This document shows, piece by piece, positions 17,722 to 26,817 of a DNA stretch of 64,000 nt. Each line of letters starts with the position of its first letter. The first letter of the stretch is position 1. Source of the stretch: an uncultured Saprospirales bacterium (GTDB taxonomy: Bacteria; Bacteroidota; Bacteroidia; Chitinophagales; JADIYW01); the NCBI GenBank assembly GCA_938008535.1, contig CALLKF010000005.1, forward strand, positions 45,805-109,804, given 5' to 3'. The notes beneath the pieces are model-generated. The model saw only the letters and a program-made list of their open reading frames with translations. It was not told the DNA's origin and made no database searches. The position numbers were made by a program, and so were the translations under genes.

Positions 17722-18537
17722 ATGAAAAATTTTAAAAACAAAATTGCGGTAATAACTGGAGCTGGCTCAGGAATTGGACAAGCATTAGCTACTGAGTTAG
17801 CAAAAAAAGGAGCAACGCTTATATTATCTGACAAAAATGCAGATACACTTTCTGTTACTGAAAATTTAGTACAAAAAATTGGAGCAGATTGTTACACGTA
17901 TGTTGTTGATGTTTCTGTAGAAAATGAAATTACAGATTTTGCAACGAAAGTCATCAAAAAATTTCATCATATAGATTTGTTATTTAATAACGCAGGTTTT
18001 GCTTTAGGAAAAATATCTATGAAAGATGTAAAAATGGATGATTTCAGAAAAATTATGGATGTGAATGTTTACGGTGTTGTCTATCATACAAAAGCATTTT
18101 TAAACAGTTTGTTAGAACGACCAGAAGCTGTGATTGTAAATATTTCAAGTTTATTTGGCTTAGTTGGTGTTGCAGATCAAGTTCCATATTGTACTACAAA
18201 ATTTGCTGTTCGCGGTTTCACAGAGTCGTTGCGTATGGAATTAATGGATACTAATGTAGAAGTATATTGCGTGCATCCAGGTGGTATCAATACTAATATT
18301 TACAAAAATGCAATTCATTATGAGAAAAATGCTTCGTTAGATGCAAAATTTCAAAAAGCATTAGAACGCACTTCACCAGAACAAGCAGCAAAAGTAATTT
18401 TAAAGCATATTGAACAAAAAGACGAAAAAGTATTAATTGGTGTTGATGCAATACTTGGCGATAGATTGGCACGAACCATGCCTGTTGGTTATAGCAAAAT
18501 CATAAAAAGAATGAGCGACTATATCACTAAAAATTAA
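17722..18537 (+). CDS. Short-chain dehydrogenase/reductase
   Basis: 271 residues, classical SDR. Cofactor motif TGAGSGIG near the start, NNAG, Ser in IVNISSLFG, catalytic YCTTK and HPGGINTNI after it. An Asp (SDKNAD) at the end of beta-2 suggests NAD(H) rather than NADP(H). Substrate unknown. The stop codon overlaps the stop of the convergent YqhA-like gene by 4 bp. Confidence 0.92.
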   Translation: MKNFKNKIAVITGAGSGIGQALATELAKKGATLILSDKNADTLSVTENLVQKIGADCYTYVVDVSVENEITDFATKVIKKFHHIDLLFNNAGFALGKISMKDVKMDDFRKIMDVNVYGVVYHTKAFLNSLLERPEAVIVNISSLFGLVGVADQVPYCTTKFAVRGFTESLRMELMDTNVEVYCVHPGGINTNIYKNAIHYEKNASLDAKFQKALERTSPEQAAKVILKHIEQKDEKVLIGVDAILGDRLARTMPVGYSKIIKRMSDYITKN

Positions 18538-19052
18538 TGCTGTTCATCATGAGCCGTGCCATGCATTATTTTGTCTGTAAGTGCCAGAATAATGCTCGAT
18601 GCCAAAAATACAACATGTATTAAAATTTGTAGCAGCACATGGTCTTTTTCTATGTCTTCAATATCAATAAAAGAACGCAATAACTGAATACTGGAAACAC
18701 CAACCAACGAGATAGCCAATTTCACTTTTAGAGTTCCTGCATTTATTTGTGCTAGCCAATCAGGTTTATCTTCATGTTTGCCAAAATCGAGTTTACTTAC
18801 AAAAGTTGAGTAACCACCAATTACCACAATCACAATTAAATTAACCACCATTGAAATATCAATCAACGTTAATATAGAAAGCATCACTGTTTCTTCAGTC
18901 CATTCGTTTGCATGAAAACACAAATGAATTAGTTCTATCAAAAATTTATAGGTGTAAACCATCGAGCCGATAATCAATCCAAAATAAATCGGTGCCTGAA
19001 TCCATCGACTGGCAAATAATAATTGTTCTAATAATTTTTCTACTCTTTTCAT
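18534..19052 (-). CDS. YqhA family membrane protein
   Basis: 172 residues with four likely transmembrane helices. The start VEKLLEQLLFASRWIQAPIYFG and the GSMVYTYKFLIEL, DISMVVNLIVIVVIGGYSTFVSK and KVKLAISLVGVSSIQLLRSFIDI segments are characteristic of the UPF0114/YqhA family, whose function is unknown. Start at 19052 (MKRVEKLL) fits family N-termini; a frame extension of nine codons would overlap the upstream lipoprotein gene. Confidence 0.9.
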   Translation of the reverse strand: MKRVEKLLEQLLFASRWIQAPIYFGLIIGSMVYTYKFLIELIHLCFHANEWTEETVMLSILTLIDISMVVNLIVIVVIGGYSTFVSKLDFGKHEDKPDWLAQINAGTLKVKLAISLVGVSSIQLLRSFIDIEDIEKDHVLLQILIHVVFLASSIILALTDKIMHGTAHDEQH

Positions 19053-19062
19053 GTTTTTGTTT

Positions 19063-19536
19063 TTAGTTATAAGCATCACTCACTTTTACAAACTGTGTTT
19101 GTTTTGTTTTTGGTTTAAATGCATTAAAATTTGTACTGGTAGTTTTATCTAAATTTAGATGAAATACAAACAATGTATCACCACTATTAAAACCAAGTGG
19201 TTTGGCATCAAACTGAAAGTTATTTAAAAATTTTATGCAGATATTGGCTGAATCATCTTTTGCATCGTAAATAGAACTTTTATATAAATCAATATTCTTA
19301 TCGTTCGAAAAAAATTGCATTTCATAATTTCCATCCACACTACGTTTGTGTAGTTTTAGTATATATAAAACAGTATCATCTTTTAATTCATAAGTGCCAG
19401 TCCAATTATAATTTGTATTTAAGCCATTAACATTGTAATCATTTCCAATAATAGCTGTTTCTTTTTCATTTTTTGAAAGATTTTTACAGGAAGAAAAAAA
19501 AGAAATCAATGATAAAAACAAACTAACTTTCTGCAT
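19063..19536 (-). CDS. Lipoprotein of unknown function
   Basis: 157 residues. N-terminus MQKVSLFLSLISFFSSCKN has a lipobox-like cysteine at residue 17, so it should be a lipid-anchored protein. The remainder is beta-rich (WTGTYELKDDTVLYILKLHK) and not recognised. It ends 10 bp before the YqhA-family gene and may be in one unit with it. Confidence 0.75.
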   Translation of the reverse strand: MQKVSLFLSLISFFSSCKNLSKNEKETAIIGNDYNVNGLNTNYNWTGTYELKDDTVLYILKLHKRSVDGNYEMQFFSNDKNIDLYKSSIYDAKDDSANICIKFLNNFQFDAKPLGFNSGDTLFVFHLNLDKTTSTNFNAFKPKTKQTQFVKVSDAYN

Positions 19537-19609
19537 TGCAACTAATTTTGTTTTAAAAATAAGAAAATTTATAACAAAAATTGAACATGGATAAATAATA
19601 CGAATGATG

Positions 19610-19617
19610 TACCTTTG
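19610..19617 (+). promoter_or_regulatory. -7 promoter element (TACCTTTG) of prfA
   Basis: TAnnTTTG match. The expected start site (about 19624) is only 2 nt from the ATG at 19626, so prfA mRNA is probably leaderless. Confidence 0.6.
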
Positions 19618-19625
19618 TGCTCGTT

Positions 19626-20696
19626 ATGTTAGACAAATTAGAATTAATTTATTTTAGGTATAAAGATTTGGAATCGCAATTAGGCGATCCAGGTGTGGTT
19701 GGTGATATGCAGAAATTCAAAAAAACATCCAAAGAATATAAAGATCTCGAGCCAATTGCCAATAAATATTTAGAGTATAAAAATTTATTATCCAATATAG
19801 ATTTTAATAAACAAGTATTGAACGATGAGAAAGACTCTGAGTTGCGCGATATGGCAAAAATGGAATTGGATGAACAATTAGCATCGTTGCCAACCATGGA
19901 AGACGATATTCGTTTCTTGTTGATACCAAAAGATCCAGAAGATGATAAAAATGCAATTCTCGAAATTCGTGCAGGAACTGGTGGCGATGAAGCCAGTATT
20001 TTTGCCGGTGATTTGTTGCGCATGTATTTAAAATATTGCGAAAACAAAGGTTGGACCACCGAAATTATGAACGAAAACTCTGGAACTGCAGGTGGTTTTA
20101 AAGAAGTGGTAGTAGAAGTAACTGGTGATGGTGTTTATGGTGTGTTGAAATATGAATCAGGTGTGCATCGAGTACAACGCGTTCCCGAAACCGAGTCGCA
20201 AGGTCGTGTGCATACTTCGGCTGCATCTGTTGCTGTGTTGCCAGAAGCCGATGAAGTTGACGTAGAAATAAACATGGCTGATATTCGCAAAGATGTATAT
20301 CGTGCATCTGGTGCTGGTGGACAACACGTCAACAAAACAGAATCTGCGGTGCGTTTAACGCATATTCCAACCAATACAATTGCTGAATGTCAGGATGGTC
20401 GTTCGCAGCATAAAAACTATGAAAGTGCGATGAAAGTGTTACGTACTCGATTGTACGAAAAAGCATTAGCCGTACACAACGAAGCCATCGCTAAACAACG
20501 CAAAACATTGGTTTCTACTGGTGACAGAAGCGCCAAAATCAGAACGTATAACTATCCACAAGGTCGAGTTACCGATCATCGAATTAATTTAACGATGTAT
20601 AATTTAGGTGAAATTATGAACGGCGATTTGCAAACCATTATCGACAAACTCAACTTCGAAGAAAACGCTGAGAAGCTGAAAGTTGGCGGTTTGTAA
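19626..20696 (+). CDS. prfA: Peptide chain release factor 1
   Basis: Recognises UAA and UAG stop codons and triggers peptide release. 356 residues, normal for RF1. The peptidyl-hydrolysis motif GGQ is in GAGGQHVNKTESAVR (about residue 230), followed by the RF1 end KLRTYNYPQGR-like segment (KIRTYNYPQGRVTDHR). ATG at 19626 is preferred to an in-frame GTG at 19617, which lies within the promoter element. Adjacent convergent gene recO ends 1 bp away. Confidence 0.95.
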   Translation: MLDKLELIYFRYKDLESQLGDPGVVGDMQKFKKTSKEYKDLEPIANKYLEYKNLLSNIDFNKQVLNDEKDSELRDMAKMELDEQLASLPTMEDDIRFLLIPKDPEDDKNAILEIRAGTGGDEASIFAGDLLRMYLKYCENKGWTTEIMNENSGTAGGFKEVVVEVTGDGVYGVLKYESGVHRVQRVPETESQGRVHTSAASVAVLPEADEVDVEINMADIRKDVYRASGAGGQHVNKTESAVRLTHIPTNTIAECQDGRSQHKNYESAMKVLRTRLYEKALAVHNEAIAKQRKTLVSTGDRSAKIRTYNYPQGRVTDHRINLTMYNLGEIMNGDLQTIIDKLNFEENAEKLKVGGL

Positions 20697-20697
20697 T

Positions 20698-21414
20698 TCA
20701 TCTCAATACTTCATGCAAAATAGCAGGTGATTTCAAATCGGTGAAATCAGGAATATGCCAACGGAAATATAAAATCAATTTTTCTAATAAAATTTTTCGC
20801 TCCGTTGCGTTGAATTTTAGTTCGTTTTTTTCATAATAAACAGCAATTAATTTTTTCAATAATAAGGTTTCGTGTTCGTCCAAATTGCTTTGTGTTGATG
20901 TTGGAACATCTTCAAACTTGCCACGTTCTAAATTAAAATATTTGCCGTTTAAAATATTTTGCATCGAAAATTCAAAACCTAAAATGCTAGCAGTTTCGAG
21001 CATAAAATACAATGGTTTATTTTCTATAGAATGTTCGTCTTTATCTAATTCAATAAAAAATAAAGAAACATAATCGTATAATCGTTCGTTTACTTCATGC
21101 TCTTTTACGCATTTCGAAATCAACTCAATACAAAAAATGAGAATGCTTTGTTTTATAAAATTGGAATTGGTATAAATGTATGCTGTAGAATATTCTTTAA
21201 TTCGATTTAAATTGCGTTGTTCTTTTAAATAAATTTCGAGTTGTAAAATATTTCCTATTTGAATTAAATTGCCTTTTTGCTTGTTTTTGGAGCTACGTAA
21301 ACCTTGTACTATAAAACTAAGCGACCCAATTTTTTTGGTAAAAATAGTAGCAATTACACTCGATTCCGAGTATTTAACGGTTTTTAGCACAATGCCTTCA
21401 GTTTTGTCGAGCAT
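20698..21414 (-). CDS. recO: DNA repair protein RecO
   Basis: Loads RecA onto SSB-coated DNA with RecR in recombinational repair. 238 residues, typical length. N-terminal OB fold with TEGIVLKTVKYSESSVIATIFTKKIGSLSFIVQG is characteristic; the C-terminal helical part follows. No clear zinc-binding Cys cluster is visible, as is usual outside some families. Confidence 0.88.
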   Translation of the reverse strand: MLDKTEGIVLKTVKYSESSVIATIFTKKIGSLSFIVQGLRSSKNKQKGNLIQIGNILQLEIYLKEQRNLNRIKEYSTAYIYTNSNFIKQSILIFCIELISKCVKEHEVNERLYDYVSLFFIELDKDEHSIENKPLYFMLETASILGFEFSMQNILNGKYFNLERGKFEDVPTSTQSNLDEHETLLLKKLIAVYYEKNELKFNATERKILLEKLILYFRWHIPDFTDLKSPAILHEVLR

Positions 21415-21418
21415 GTTG

Positions 21419-21426
21419 TAAAGATA
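21419..21426 (-). promoter_or_regulatory. -7 promoter-like element (TATCTTTA) of recO
   Basis: One mismatch to TAnnTTTG on the minus strand. The predicted start site coincides with the recO ATG, suggesting a leaderless transcript. Confidence 0.45.
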
Positions 21427-21504
21427 GTGTAACTATAAAAAAATGAAGCGTGATAGTATATTTTTTGTTTAGAATTGCTACCTTTATTATCTAAACATCA
21501 CTTT

Positions 21505-21744
21505 ATGAAAGCAAATCGCTTATTTTTTATTTTAATGACTTCAATGATTGTGTTTGCAACTTCTTGCAATAAAACGTACTATTGTGAATGTTTAATGGGT
21601 GGTGTTACAGTAGCAAGAGTTCCAATTAAATCATTAGGAAAAGGTGGTGCTAAAAATGTTTGTAAATCGTACGAAGAACAAAATAATAGAAACATTTTAC
21701 ACAATGACCCGAATGGTACTACACAAAATTGTTCTATACAATAA
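21505..21744 (+). CDS. Small lipoprotein
   Basis: 79 residues starting MKANRLFFILMTSMIVFATSCNK, with a lipobox Cys in ATSC. The mature part has several Cys (YYCECLMGG, VCKSYEEQ, QNCSIQ) that could form disulfides. ATG at 21505 is used; the longer frame upstream begins within the TACCTTTA promoter-like element at 21479. Function unknown. Confidence 0.75.
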   Translation: MKANRLFFILMTSMIVFATSCNKTYYCECLMGGVTVARVPIKSLGKGGAKNVCKSYEEQNNRNILHNDPNGTTQNCSIQ

Positions 21745-21751
21745 TAATTTG

Positions 21752-23044
21752 TTAATTAGCATTCATCAATGCTTCAATTTCTTCAATTTCAACTGGAATA
21801 TCAGTCATCAAATCGATAACACCATTTTCTGTAATTAAGATATCGTTTTCAATTCGGATGCCTAGTTTTTCTTCTGGAATATAGATACCAGGCTCACAAG
21901 TAAACACGTTGCCAACTTGCATTGGTGCATATCTGTCGCCAATATCATGTACATCAATTCCTAAAAAATGCGAAGTACCATGCATAAAATATTTTTTGTA
22001 GAGTGGATTTTCTTTGTCTTGTTTGGTTACATCATCTTTATTTAATAAACCTAATCCGATTAATTCGGTTTCCATTATAGCACCAACTTCTTTATTGTAT
22101 TCAGCTAAAATAGCACCAGGTTTCAACATTGTTTTGGCTTGTTTCATTACACGCAAAACTGCATTGTAAACATCTTTTTGACGTTGTGTAAATTTGCCAT
22201 TTGCTGGAATTGTCCTAGTTAAATCAGCAGCATAATTGGCATATTCAGCACCAAAATCCATTAATACTAAATCACCATCGTTGCATACTCTATTGTTTTC
22301 AATATAATGCAACACACAAGCGTTGTAACCACTTGCAATTATAGGTGTGTACGCATGTCCAGTTGCACGTTGACGAATAAATTCGTGTATAATTTCAGCT
22401 TCTACTTCATATTCCATAACACCAGGTTTCATAAATTTGCATACACGAATAAATGCATCGCGTGTGATGTTGCAAGCACGTTGTATCAATTCAATTTCAG
22501 TTGCATGTTTTACAGAACGCAACTTTGCCATAATCGGCCCAAGTCGTTTGATGGAATGTGCTGGATATTTATATTTTAATTCGTTCGCAAATCGAACATC
22601 TTTGTATGGAACTTCATTAGCAGCGCGATCGTTTTCATTTAAATTTAAATAAACATGTTCGCAGTAAGCCATCAAACTTGGCAACACATCTTCAAAGCTT
22701 TCTGACCAATTTATTTTATCAATTCCTGATGCTGCTTTCGCTTCTTCTTTCGTGTATTTGTGGCCTTCCCAAACTGCGATAATTTCATTTGTTTTTCGTA
22801 AAAATAATGCTTCGCGATAGATTGGATTTGGGCAATCTGGATAGATAATTAATATTGTTTTTTCCTGATCGATGCCTGTTAACCAAAACAAATCCGGATT
22901 TTGACGAAATACAAAAGCTTGGTCTGCGCTTCGTGGCATTTCATCACTAGCAAATAAAATTGCCATAGAATTTGGTGGCAATTGCGCAGCAAATTTTTTA
23001 CGGTTTTCAATAAATAGTTGTGAATCGATGGATGTGTATTTCAT
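21752..23044 (-). CDS. pepP: Xaa-Pro aminopeptidase (aminopeptidase P)
   Basis: M24B metallopeptidase that removes N-terminal residues preceding proline. Creatinase-like N-terminal domain (residues about 1-170), then the pita-bread catalytic domain with metal ligands in DFGAEYANYAADLTRT (two Asp), HGTSHFLGIDVHD (His), FTCEPGIYI (Glu) and GIRIENDILIT (Glu). The start at 23044 (MKYTSIDSQLFIENR) fits the family; a 16-codon hydrophobic extension is unlikely because a TACCTTTA element lies at 23069-23076 inside it. Confidence 0.93.
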   Translation of the reverse strand: MKYTSIDSQLFIENRKKFAAQLPPNSMAILFASDEMPRSADQAFVFRQNPDLFWLTGIDQEKTILIIYPDCPNPIYREALFLRKTNEIIAVWEGHKYTKEEAKAASGIDKINWSESFEDVLPSLMAYCEHVYLNLNENDRAANEVPYKDVRFANELKYKYPAHSIKRLGPIMAKLRSVKHATEIELIQRACNITRDAFIRVCKFMKPGVMEYEVEAEIIHEFIRQRATGHAYTPIIASGYNACVLHYIENNRVCNDGDLVLMDFGAEYANYAADLTRTIPANGKFTQRQKDVYNAVLRVMKQAKTMLKPGAILAEYNKEVGAIMETELIGLGLLNKDDVTKQDKENPLYKKYFMHGTSHFLGIDVHDIGDRYAPMQVGNVFTCEPGIYIPEEKLGIRIENDILITENGVIDLMTDIPVEIEEIEALMNAN

Positions 23045-23068
23045 AAGTATGATTGATGAATTTGAAAA

Positions 23069-23076
23069 TAAAGGTA
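23069..23076 (-). promoter_or_regulatory. -7 promoter-like element (TACCTTTA) of pepP
   Basis: One mismatch to TAnnTTTG, 24 nt upstream of the ATG at 23044. Confidence 0.4.
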
Positions 23077-23106
23077 AGAAAAACATTTTCAAATTTTCAA
23101 ATCAAC

Positions 23107-23763
23107 TTAAGCGCGTGCCATTTGTTTATTGATTTCTTTGAGTTGTTTTTTCAATTCTTCGTTTTTTACTTTTAATAAATTGGCACGACGCAAATATTCT
23201 TTGGCAACTTTCATTTCGCGACGTTGTGCATAAATAGTGCAAATTTGCAAATAGGCAGTTCCTAAATTATCATCATCAGGCAAACCTTTTTGAATGGCAA
23301 TTTTTAAATTTTTAAGTGCTTCTTTATTATCGCCTTTTTGCAACGAAATTCCGCCTAATTGTAAGTAAGAAATGCCTTCTTGCGACGTGCCTAACATATC
23401 ACTTTTATTGGCTAAACTTTTTCTGATGTTTGCTTCTGCAGATGCCAAATCTTGGTTTGCCATGTCAAAATTAGATTGTAACATATAATAACCTTGACGA
23501 ACTGGTTTGATTAACAAGTTTGGAAATTTGATCCAACTCATCACTTCTTTTGCACCATCAATATCACCAGCTTCCACTTTTTTTTGTAAGTAACGCATTG
23601 GTCCAATTAAAATATCAAACAAAATAATTGAAACAGCAACTATATACAAAAGAATTGACCATTGCCAACCTTTATGTACAAAAATGTGTAATAGAATACC
23701 AATTGCAATAACTACAAAAGATGCATAAAAACGATATTTGACAAATAATTTTTGGAAATCCAT
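23107..23763 (-). CDS. Membrane protein with TPR-like repeats
   Basis: 218 residues. Two transmembrane helices at the N-terminus (FYASFVVIAIGILLHIFVH and WSILLYIVAVSIILFDILIG), then a soluble helical domain with TPR-like units (GISYLQLGGISLQKGDNKEALKN; LGTAYLQICTIYAQRREMKVAKEYL). It probably scaffolds a membrane complex; partners unknown. It has its own TATTTTTG promoter element at 23782-23789. Confidence 0.8.
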   Translation of the reverse strand: MDFQKLFVKYRFYASFVVIAIGILLHIFVHKGWQWSILLYIVAVSIILFDILIGPMRYLQKKVEAGDIDGAKEVMSWIKFPNLLIKPVRQGYYMLQSNFDMANQDLASAEANIRKSLANKSDMLGTSQEGISYLQLGGISLQKGDNKEALKNLKIAIQKGLPDDDNLGTAYLQICTIYAQRREMKVAKEYLRRANLLKVKNEELKKQLKEINKQMARA

Positions 23764-23781
23764 ATTTTATAAATTGAAGTG

Positions 23782-23789
23782 CAAAAATA
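23782..23789 (-). promoter_or_regulatory. -7 promoter element (TATTTTTG)
   Basis: TAnnTTTG match on the minus strand, 18 nt upstream of the TPR membrane protein start. Confidence 0.45.
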
Positions 23790-23820
23790 GGTTTTTTAGA
23801 AGTAAGTAACAAGTAATAAT

Positions 23821-23912
23821 ATCACAGAGTTCCAAAAAGAAATCACAGAGGTATCAATTTTATGCTGAATTTTAGGAGTTCTCTGTAGAAACTCCGTGAC
23901 ACTCTGTGAAAC
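23821..23912. repeat. CACAGAG repeat region with hairpin
   Basis: CACAGAG occurs twice directly (near 23823 and 23842) and as inverted copies (CTCTGT near 23880 and CTCTGTG near 23903). GGAGTT and AACTCC form a short hairpin around 23876-23896. It lies between the DUF5686 gene and the TPR gene. Confidence 0.6.
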
Positions 23913-23925
23913 AATTTATTTGCCT

Positions 23926-26643
23926 TTAGAAATTAGGCACAAAGTAAAGTGTCCAACGGAATTTTTTTACATTCGGATTATCGAGTTGAGTTAATCTCCA
24001 ATTAAAATCAACACGTAAGAATTTTGCAATATTTTCGATTCCAAAACCAACTTCCGCATAAAATCCATTCAGTCCATTTAAACCATTTGGTAAATCAGAA
24101 AATGAAACTTTCTTTTTATCTAAGCTAGCGCCAGCCATTTTTACTTCAAATATTTCTCGCAATCCTAGTTTTCTCCACACCGGAATTTTATTAAAGAAAA
24201 ATCCATCAAAATGATGTTCAATAAATAAAGTGATTTGCTGATCGGCAATGAATTCGTTTTCCAGCATATTCGTAAAGCGTTCATTGTCGTATAAAAATGA
24301 TTGGTTGCCTGGTAGAATACTTAATAACGGATAAGGTGCAGAACCAAATAGTTTGCTTCCAGACAAACGAATATTGGTATGTCCAATTGGTGATGGCAAT
24401 CTTTCTTCAATCAATAAAGATAATTTGTGGTAATTAAAATCACTGATTTTGCTTTTTATGGAAAACGAATAATTAAAAGTAAAACGTGGTAAATTTCCTT
24501 TTAAAAATTGTTTTTTACGCGATGTTTGCAAATATTTTGCACCTGGTGTGGCACTGAAATTAATACTTGGTGTAAACACTTGAAAACTTGGATGTCTAAC
24601 AGTATCAATAATTCCACCACCTAAATCTGTAGTTTTTATAAACTCAATTCTGCCTGGAATGGTCTTATAATTTTTATAATTAAACTGCAATGTTGTATTG
24701 ATATTTTTGCCCCAATCTCGCTTATAAGCAAGCTTTGCATCTTTCAAATAAATCAAATCGGCAATTGATCTTCTACGCAATAATGAATTAAAGATATAAT
24801 CGTATTCTTGTCCAGAACCTTCTAACGTGAATCGTTGATAGTCATCGCGAAATGAAGCAGTAATTGCATGGTATTGCTTGAATTTTTTGTCAGGCAACCT
24901 AGTTGTTAATTCCAGTCCATACTTAAATCGTTTGTCTTTTAAACCGTAAGCACCATATACATTCCAGTTGACCCATTCGCCGATGCGCCAATTGTTTTTT
25001 AAATTTAAACGAAAACGCATGCCTTCTAAATCATTCCAAGTAGCAATTTGGTAAACATTTCCAATATCTATTACTTTAGTTTTATAATAACCGCTTGCAA
25101 AAAAACCACCAATACCTGATAATGCTTTAAAAACTTTTGTGTTTTTTAAAGAATCGATTAAAATATAGACATTTTGCTCTGATTTTTTTAAAGTATCATG
25201 TCGACTAGCTAACCAAAATGAATCTGTTTTTTTTCGGTAACCTTTCACCAAAACTTGGTCTGCATCTTTTAAAATAGTATCTGCAATAGGTTTTTCAATG
25301 ATTATATTATTGCGATGCATATATCGAGCAATTCGAACACTTTTTGCTTTTTTCTTTTTAGAATAGGAAATATTAGTTGATCGTGATTCCATATTTTTGA
25401 ACCAATTTCCATTTACATTTTCAAATCCTTGAGACAACGAAAAGTCATTAATAAAGTTGAGATTAGAGCGTTTGTCGATACCTAAATCTATATGCATAAT
25501 CGCATAATCCTTACCATTGATTTTTGCTTTTCCATTAAATAATAAATCACTTTTGCTTTTTGGTGTAAATGCTAAATTATAGATCATCACACTATCACGA
25601 ACCACAATTGTATCTATTGAAATGAAGCTATCTCTAACAATTGAACTGTTTATTATTGTTGTATATGTAAACTGTAAACTATCTAAAGTGGTTGAGTCAT
25701 TTATGAATACATTATTACTGCTGTCAGTAAGAATTTCTTTAACAATGCTTGTGTCAAACTTGACTTTATTGAAATAAGCAGGTTTATTTTTATAGATGAA
25801 TTTAGTGCTGTCAATGGCTTTAGAAGTGTCAGCTACTTTTACGCTATCGATGACATAATAATTATACAAAGCCAAACCACCATCAGCAAATGGTAACAAA
25901 AATGTTTTGCCTATTACTTGAGTTTGGTTGTCATAAACCTCAACTTCATCAAAAGCGACATCCAATAATTCAGAAAAACGCAATTGCTCGATACCAGACG
26001 TTTTCTGTGCTTTAATTATCTCTTTATTCTTTTTCGGATCTTTATTTACGTAATGGTCAGTAATCGTTTCTTTTAAAATAAGTGGAATAAATCTAGTGCC
26101 ATCAGCAGTTGTATCTTGATTTTCTAAAATAAATTTAAATGCCTTTAAAATTTTCAACTTTGCAATCTTGGCTTTGATATTATACAAAGAAGCAACTGTT
26201 TTTAAATATTCTTCGTATTGATAAGATGAAAAACTTTTCGGACGATTGTCTTTTTTATTAGCAACAACATTTCTGAAAATACGAATTGCTGCGGTATCTT
26301 TTGGTATTTTTCCTTTTTTAGCTTTTACAGTAAACTCTTCCAACATAAAGTTTTCTAAATGTAGCTTCACAACAATTGAATCCTTTCTGAAAAACCTTTT
26401 TTTTAACGCTTCGTCTTTATAACCAATGTAAGAAAATACAACAGAATCTGTTTTAGAATTTACTGTGATAAAAAATCGTCCAGAATCATCTGTTGTGCCA
26501 CCTTGAGAAATTCCTATTGCATAATTTACATATGGCAATGGCTCTTTTGTCTTAGCATCAATAACAATACCTTTTAACTCTATTTGTCCAAATGACAATG
26601 AGTTGAAAAATGTTATTGTAAAAATGAAAAGTAGTGTGCGCAC
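23926..26643 (-). CDS. DUF5686 outer-membrane protein with carboxypeptidase-regulatory-like domain
   Basis: 905 residues. Signal peptide (1-19, FNSLSFGQ), then a carboxypeptidase-D-like beta sandwich (IELKGIVIDAKTKEPLPYVNYAIG...GRFFITV), then a long DUF5686 region that ends in beta strands and an aromatic C-terminus (WTLYFVPNF), as in outer-membrane barrels. The same N-terminal module occurs on SusC/TonB-type proteins. Function is unknown in the family; surface or envelope role inferred. Confidence 0.85.
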   Translation of the reverse strand: MRTLLFIFTITFFNSLSFGQIELKGIVIDAKTKEPLPYVNYAIGISQGGTTDDSGRFFITVNSKTDSVVFSYIGYKDEALKKRFFRKDSIVVKLHLENFMLEEFTVKAKKGKIPKDTAAIRIFRNVVANKKDNRPKSFSSYQYEEYLKTVASLYNIKAKIAKLKILKAFKFILENQDTTADGTRFIPLILKETITDHYVNKDPKKNKEIIKAQKTSGIEQLRFSELLDVAFDEVEVYDNQTQVIGKTFLLPFADGGLALYNYYVIDSVKVADTSKAIDSTKFIYKNKPAYFNKVKFDTSIVKEILTDSSNNVFINDSTTLDSLQFTYTTIINSSIVRDSFISIDTIVVRDSVMIYNLAFTPKSKSDLLFNGKAKINGKDYAIMHIDLGIDKRSNLNFINDFSLSQGFENVNGNWFKNMESRSTNISYSKKKKAKSVRIARYMHRNNIIIEKPIADTILKDADQVLVKGYRKKTDSFWLASRHDTLKKSEQNVYILIDSLKNTKVFKALSGIGGFFASGYYKTKVIDIGNVYQIATWNDLEGMRFRLNLKNNWRIGEWVNWNVYGAYGLKDKRFKYGLELTTRLPDKKFKQYHAITASFRDDYQRFTLEGSGQEYDYIFNSLLRRRSIADLIYLKDAKLAYKRDWGKNINTTLQFNYKNYKTIPGRIEFIKTTDLGGGIIDTVRHPSFQVFTPSINFSATPGAKYLQTSRKKQFLKGNLPRFTFNYSFSIKSKISDFNYHKLSLLIEERLPSPIGHTNIRLSGSKLFGSAPYPLLSILPGNQSFLYDNERFTNMLENEFIADQQITLFIEHHFDGFFFNKIPVWRKLGLREIFEVKMAGASLDKKKVSFSDLPNGLNGLNGFYAEVGFGIENIAKFLRVDFNWRLTQLDNPNVKKFRWTLYFVPNF

Positions 26644-26801
26644 GTTTTGATTTCAATTCAACAAAATTATACAATTGAATGTTGATTAGTGATTTAATTG
26701 TATAGTATAAAAAAATAGTAACAAAACGCTTGCCAAATTGTTGTCTTGGTAAAATTGATTTAATAGTTACGAAAGATTGATAAATTGTCAGTAGTTTTAT
26801 A

Positions 26802-26809
26802 TATTTTTG
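26802..26809 (+). promoter_or_regulatory. -7 promoter element (TATTTTTG)
   Basis: TAnnTTTG match 9 nt before the ATG at 26818, predicting a transcript starting at or next to the start codon. Confidence 0.55.
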
Positions 26810-26817
26810 ATAATACT